Position numbers and translations under genes: made by a program | The notes under the pieces: generated by a model | What the model was told of the DNA's origin: nothing | The model's database searches: none | The model's input: only the letters and a program-made list of their open reading frames with translations | Source: SAR324 cluster bacterium | Lineage (GTDB): Bacteria > SAR324 > XYD2-FULL-50-16 | Length of the DNA stretch: 8,133 nt | Reading direction: 5' to 3' | Assembly (NCBI GenBank): GCA_002401295.1 | Contig: NVSR01000081.1 | Span: 1,418 to 9,550 of the forward strand | In this document: positions 6,172-8,133 of the stretch, one piece after another | Position numbering within the stretch: position 1 is the stretch's first letter | Layout of the letters: the number at the start of each line of letters is the position of its first letter

Positions 6172-8133
6172 TAGGGATTTATAAATTTAAAATTATCAGC
6201 CTTAATGATAATACCATTTTTTATTATTGCATTAAAGTGAATTTCTATTCCATGATCTGTTTTGTTTGACATTTTGACCCATTCTTTCCAATTTTTATCA
6301 TTTAATTTTTTTATTATTTCCATACTTCCTTTATTTGGATTACTCATTATCTCTTCCATAGCTAACTTTTCCTTTAAGTTTTTGGGATTGGTTCTTGGTA
6401 TTTTTTTCTCAATTTTTCTGAAATAAGAAAAAAGCTTGTTTACTTTTAGACTCTTTTTGATCCATTTATAAGCTTTTGGAGCTTTAAGAACTTTTCCTGG
6501 AGAAAATAATGAAATGACATCGGCTTTCTGTAAAGTACTTTCGGTTAGAGAAGCTTTTCCCAGTTCAAGAGAAGGACTTGAAACACCTCTCATATTGTTG
6601 ATTTCAGTTAAGACTTCTCCACTAGCTCTATCAGCTAATGCGAGAGCTTTTGAGAAATGGTATTGACGTACAGACCTGTTATAATCTTCTTCAGAAAGAG
6701 GAAGTAGTTGTTCAACTACAGGAGGATTAGAAGGACAATGTAAAACCTCGTCATTATACCCATTCACATCAACCGCTCCAAAAGGCTTATTAGCCGTATA
6801 AACATACCTATTCACACCTTGTGTACTTCCATTCTCTAAAGCCGCTTTATCCTTACTTACAAACCGCCCATTCCCAGCATCATAATGTCTTGCACGAATA
6901 TGAAAGAAGTCGTTGTCTTCATGATAAATTCCATATTTCCCTAAAAAGGTATGTTGTTGGCTATTTGTTCCTCTATGCGCAAAGAAATCCCCAAATGGAC
7001 CATAAGCATAAATATCTGTTGTATCGCCTGTAGTGTTAGTCAAAGCTTTGGTGTGTCCAAGGTAGTTATATGTCAAAAAAGAAACATTTCCTGCACTATC
7101 CAAACTCCACCCCAAACCATCAGCAGCATAGATATTGGATTTTCGAGTATTATTTGAAGCATCAAACTCTTGAATTGCTGTATATAAATCGCTTTCAATG
7201 TTGCTATATGCATACTGTGTTTCATTTCCATTTCTCGTTTTGCTTATTGCTTGGTTGAGTGGATTAGAAACAATTTGAGTCGTTTGCCCATTGAGAGTAT
7301 ATTGTTTTAACACATCGTTTTCGCCAAAAGTGAACGATCTATTTGTTGTTCCACTTGTTGACGATATAGCCCCTTTCGCATCATGAGTATGTATTCCTAA
7401 AGGAGAATTGGTTATTCTGTCATCAGAACCATGACTATAGCTGTGTGTACTTGTTACAAAATTAGGTTGGAGCAAATCGTCAGAAATAATATTGATGATA
7501 TTGCCACTGGCATCATAAAAAAGAGAATCACTATAAAATCTTGCCCCAGTTCCAAGATAGTTATCATAGGCTGTAATTCTGCCAAGGGCATCTCTTGTAA
7601 TACTTGTTGAAGTTCCGTTTGAATTTAAAATAGAACTCAATTGACCATTGGCATCATAGGTTCGGTTGGTGTAGTTTCCAAGCCAATCTCTTGTTTGTGT
7701 TTGTAATCCTACGGCATTGTATGTCATAGAAACAGTATCTCCACTAGGATAGACAATGTGAGTATTGTTACCGATTTGGTCGTATCCATAATGAACAGAG
7801 TTACCAAAAGGGTCTGTTGTTGAAATTGTTCTTCCTAGTATATCACGAATAAATGCAGTAGCACCATTGCTATTGACCATGTTTAATAAAGCTCCAGCAT
7901 CGTCATAAGTGAATACTTCTGATTCTCCATTGGAATAATTCAAGTTCGTAATTCGGTAATTATTATCGTAGACTACATTGGTTGCAATTCCATTTGCATC
8001 CGTTTTTTGAATAACATTTCCTTCATTGTCATATTGATAAGCCGTTGTAAATCCCCCAGAGTAGGTCATACTTGCAGGTAAATTCGAACTATTATACCCG
8101 TTATAAGTAATTGTTTGGCTTTTTGCATCAACA
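6171..8133 (-). CDS. RHS/YD-repeat polymorphic toxin, 3' part (5' end beyond the window)
   Basis: The frame is open from the right edge to the TAA at 6173-6171, so 653 C-terminal residues are visible. The ATG at 8067-8069 is internal, because YD-type sequence (TITYNGYNSSNLPAS) precedes it. Most of the protein is YD repeats, for example YQYDNEGNVIQKTDANG, RDALGRITAYDN and FYDASGNI, which build the hollow RHS beta shell. The RHS core signature RARHYDAGNGRF (about 6865-6900) and NRYVYTANKPFGAVDVNG mark the point where the shell closes and the tip is normally cleaved off; only the second aspartate of the usual DPxGxxDPxG site remains. After DVNG (about 6760) comes a tip of about 195 residues with a basic linker (KAYKWIKKSLKVNK). 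It ends in a compact 72-residue domain coded at 6174-6389: NPKNLKEKLAMEEIMSNPN, WKEWVKM, HGIEIHF and DNFKF. This resembles C-terminal toxin domains of other RHS and WapA-like proteins. The activity is unknown. No vgr, PAAR or secretion gene is visible. Confidence 0.93.
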   Translation of the reverse strand, partial: VDAKSQTITYNGYNSSNLPASMTYSGGFTTAYQYDNEGNVIQKTDANGIATNVVYDNNYRITNLNYSNGESEVFTYDDAGALLNMVNSNGATAFIRDILGRTISTTDPFGNSVHYGYDQIGNNTHIVYPSGDTVSMTYNAVGLQTQTRDWLGNYTNRTYDANGQLSSILNSNGTSTSITRDALGRITAYDNYLGTGARFYSDSLFYDASGNIINIISDDLLQPNFVTSTHSYSHGSDDRITNSPLGIHTHDAKGAISSTSGTTNRSFTFGENDVLKQYTLNGQTTQIVSNPLNQAISKTRNGNETQYAYSNIESDLYTAIQEFDASNNTRKSNIYAADGLGWSLDSAGNVSFLTYNYLGHTKALTNTTGDTTDIYAYGPFGDFFAHRGTNSQQHTFLGKYGIYHEDNDFFHIRARHYDAGNGRFVSKDKAALENGSTQGVNRYVYTANKPFGAVDVNGYNDEVLHCPSNPPVVEQLLPLSEEDYNRSVRQYHFSKALALADRASGEVLTEINNMRGVSSPSLELGKASLTESTLQKADVISLFSPGKVLKAPKAYKWIKKSLKVNKLFSYFRKIEKKIPRTNPKNLKEKLAMEEIMSNPNKGSMEIIKKLNDKNWKEWVKMSNKTDHGIEIHFNAIIKNGIIIKADNFKFINP

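Noticed and set aside
6821..7258. Plus-strand open frames opposite the RHS repeats
   Set aside because: The minus-strand YD repeats and RHS core are unmistakable and these translations show no domain.
8067..8069. ATG as the start of the RHS gene
   Set aside because: The frame stays open upstream with YD-type sequence to the window edge, so this is an internal methionine of a longer gene.

Overview
All real genes in this window lie on the minus strand, so the gene order reads from high to low coordinates. The DNA is AT-rich. One protein ends in a type IX secretion (Por) C-terminal sorting domain. Starts have weak or absent Shine-Dalgarno sites, and one possible promoter resembles the Bacteroidota TTG / TAnnTTTG type. 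Together these point to a member of Bacteroidota, possibly a Saprospira-like lineage; the genus is a guess.

Region 1 (about 5042-8133) is a polymorphic-toxin locus. It opens with the 3' part of a large RHS/YD-repeat gene that enters from the right edge. That gene ends in the RHS core signature followed by a variable tip of about 195 residues. One base overlaps between its stop and the start of a small gene (5766-6171), very probably the cognate immunity gene. This small gene is split into two frames by a run of ten A residues on the coding strand; a run of nine would give an intact 134-residue protein. Its end overlaps a gene for a secreted protein made of a signal peptide, one YD-repeat unit, a fibronectin-like region and a type IX sorting domain.

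Region 2 (4835-5041) is the only real gap between genes. It holds a candidate promoter, a short inverted repeat and a direct repeat, but no terminator I can support.

Region 3 (1-4834) is a tightly packed run of at least five genes, apparently one transcript. In order they encode: a membrane-anchored or exported von Willebrand A-like protein with a MIDAS motif and a CxxC-x7-CxxC cluster; a four-helix membrane protein; a soluble helical protein of unknown family; an AAA+ ATPase with complete Walker, sensor and arginine-finger motifs and an N-terminal half resembling the degenerate AAA module of Ycf46-type ATPases; and the first 35 codons of a further gene leaving the left edge. Spacings are +1, +17, +2 and -8 nt, which argues for co-expression. 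An AAA+ ATPase, a vWA protein and a membrane protein together suggest an ATP-driven assembly or remodelling machine at the envelope, or a conflict system. I cannot match it to a named system, and it is the best candidate here for something undescribed.

I see no tRNA, rRNA, CRISPR array, transposase or attachment site.
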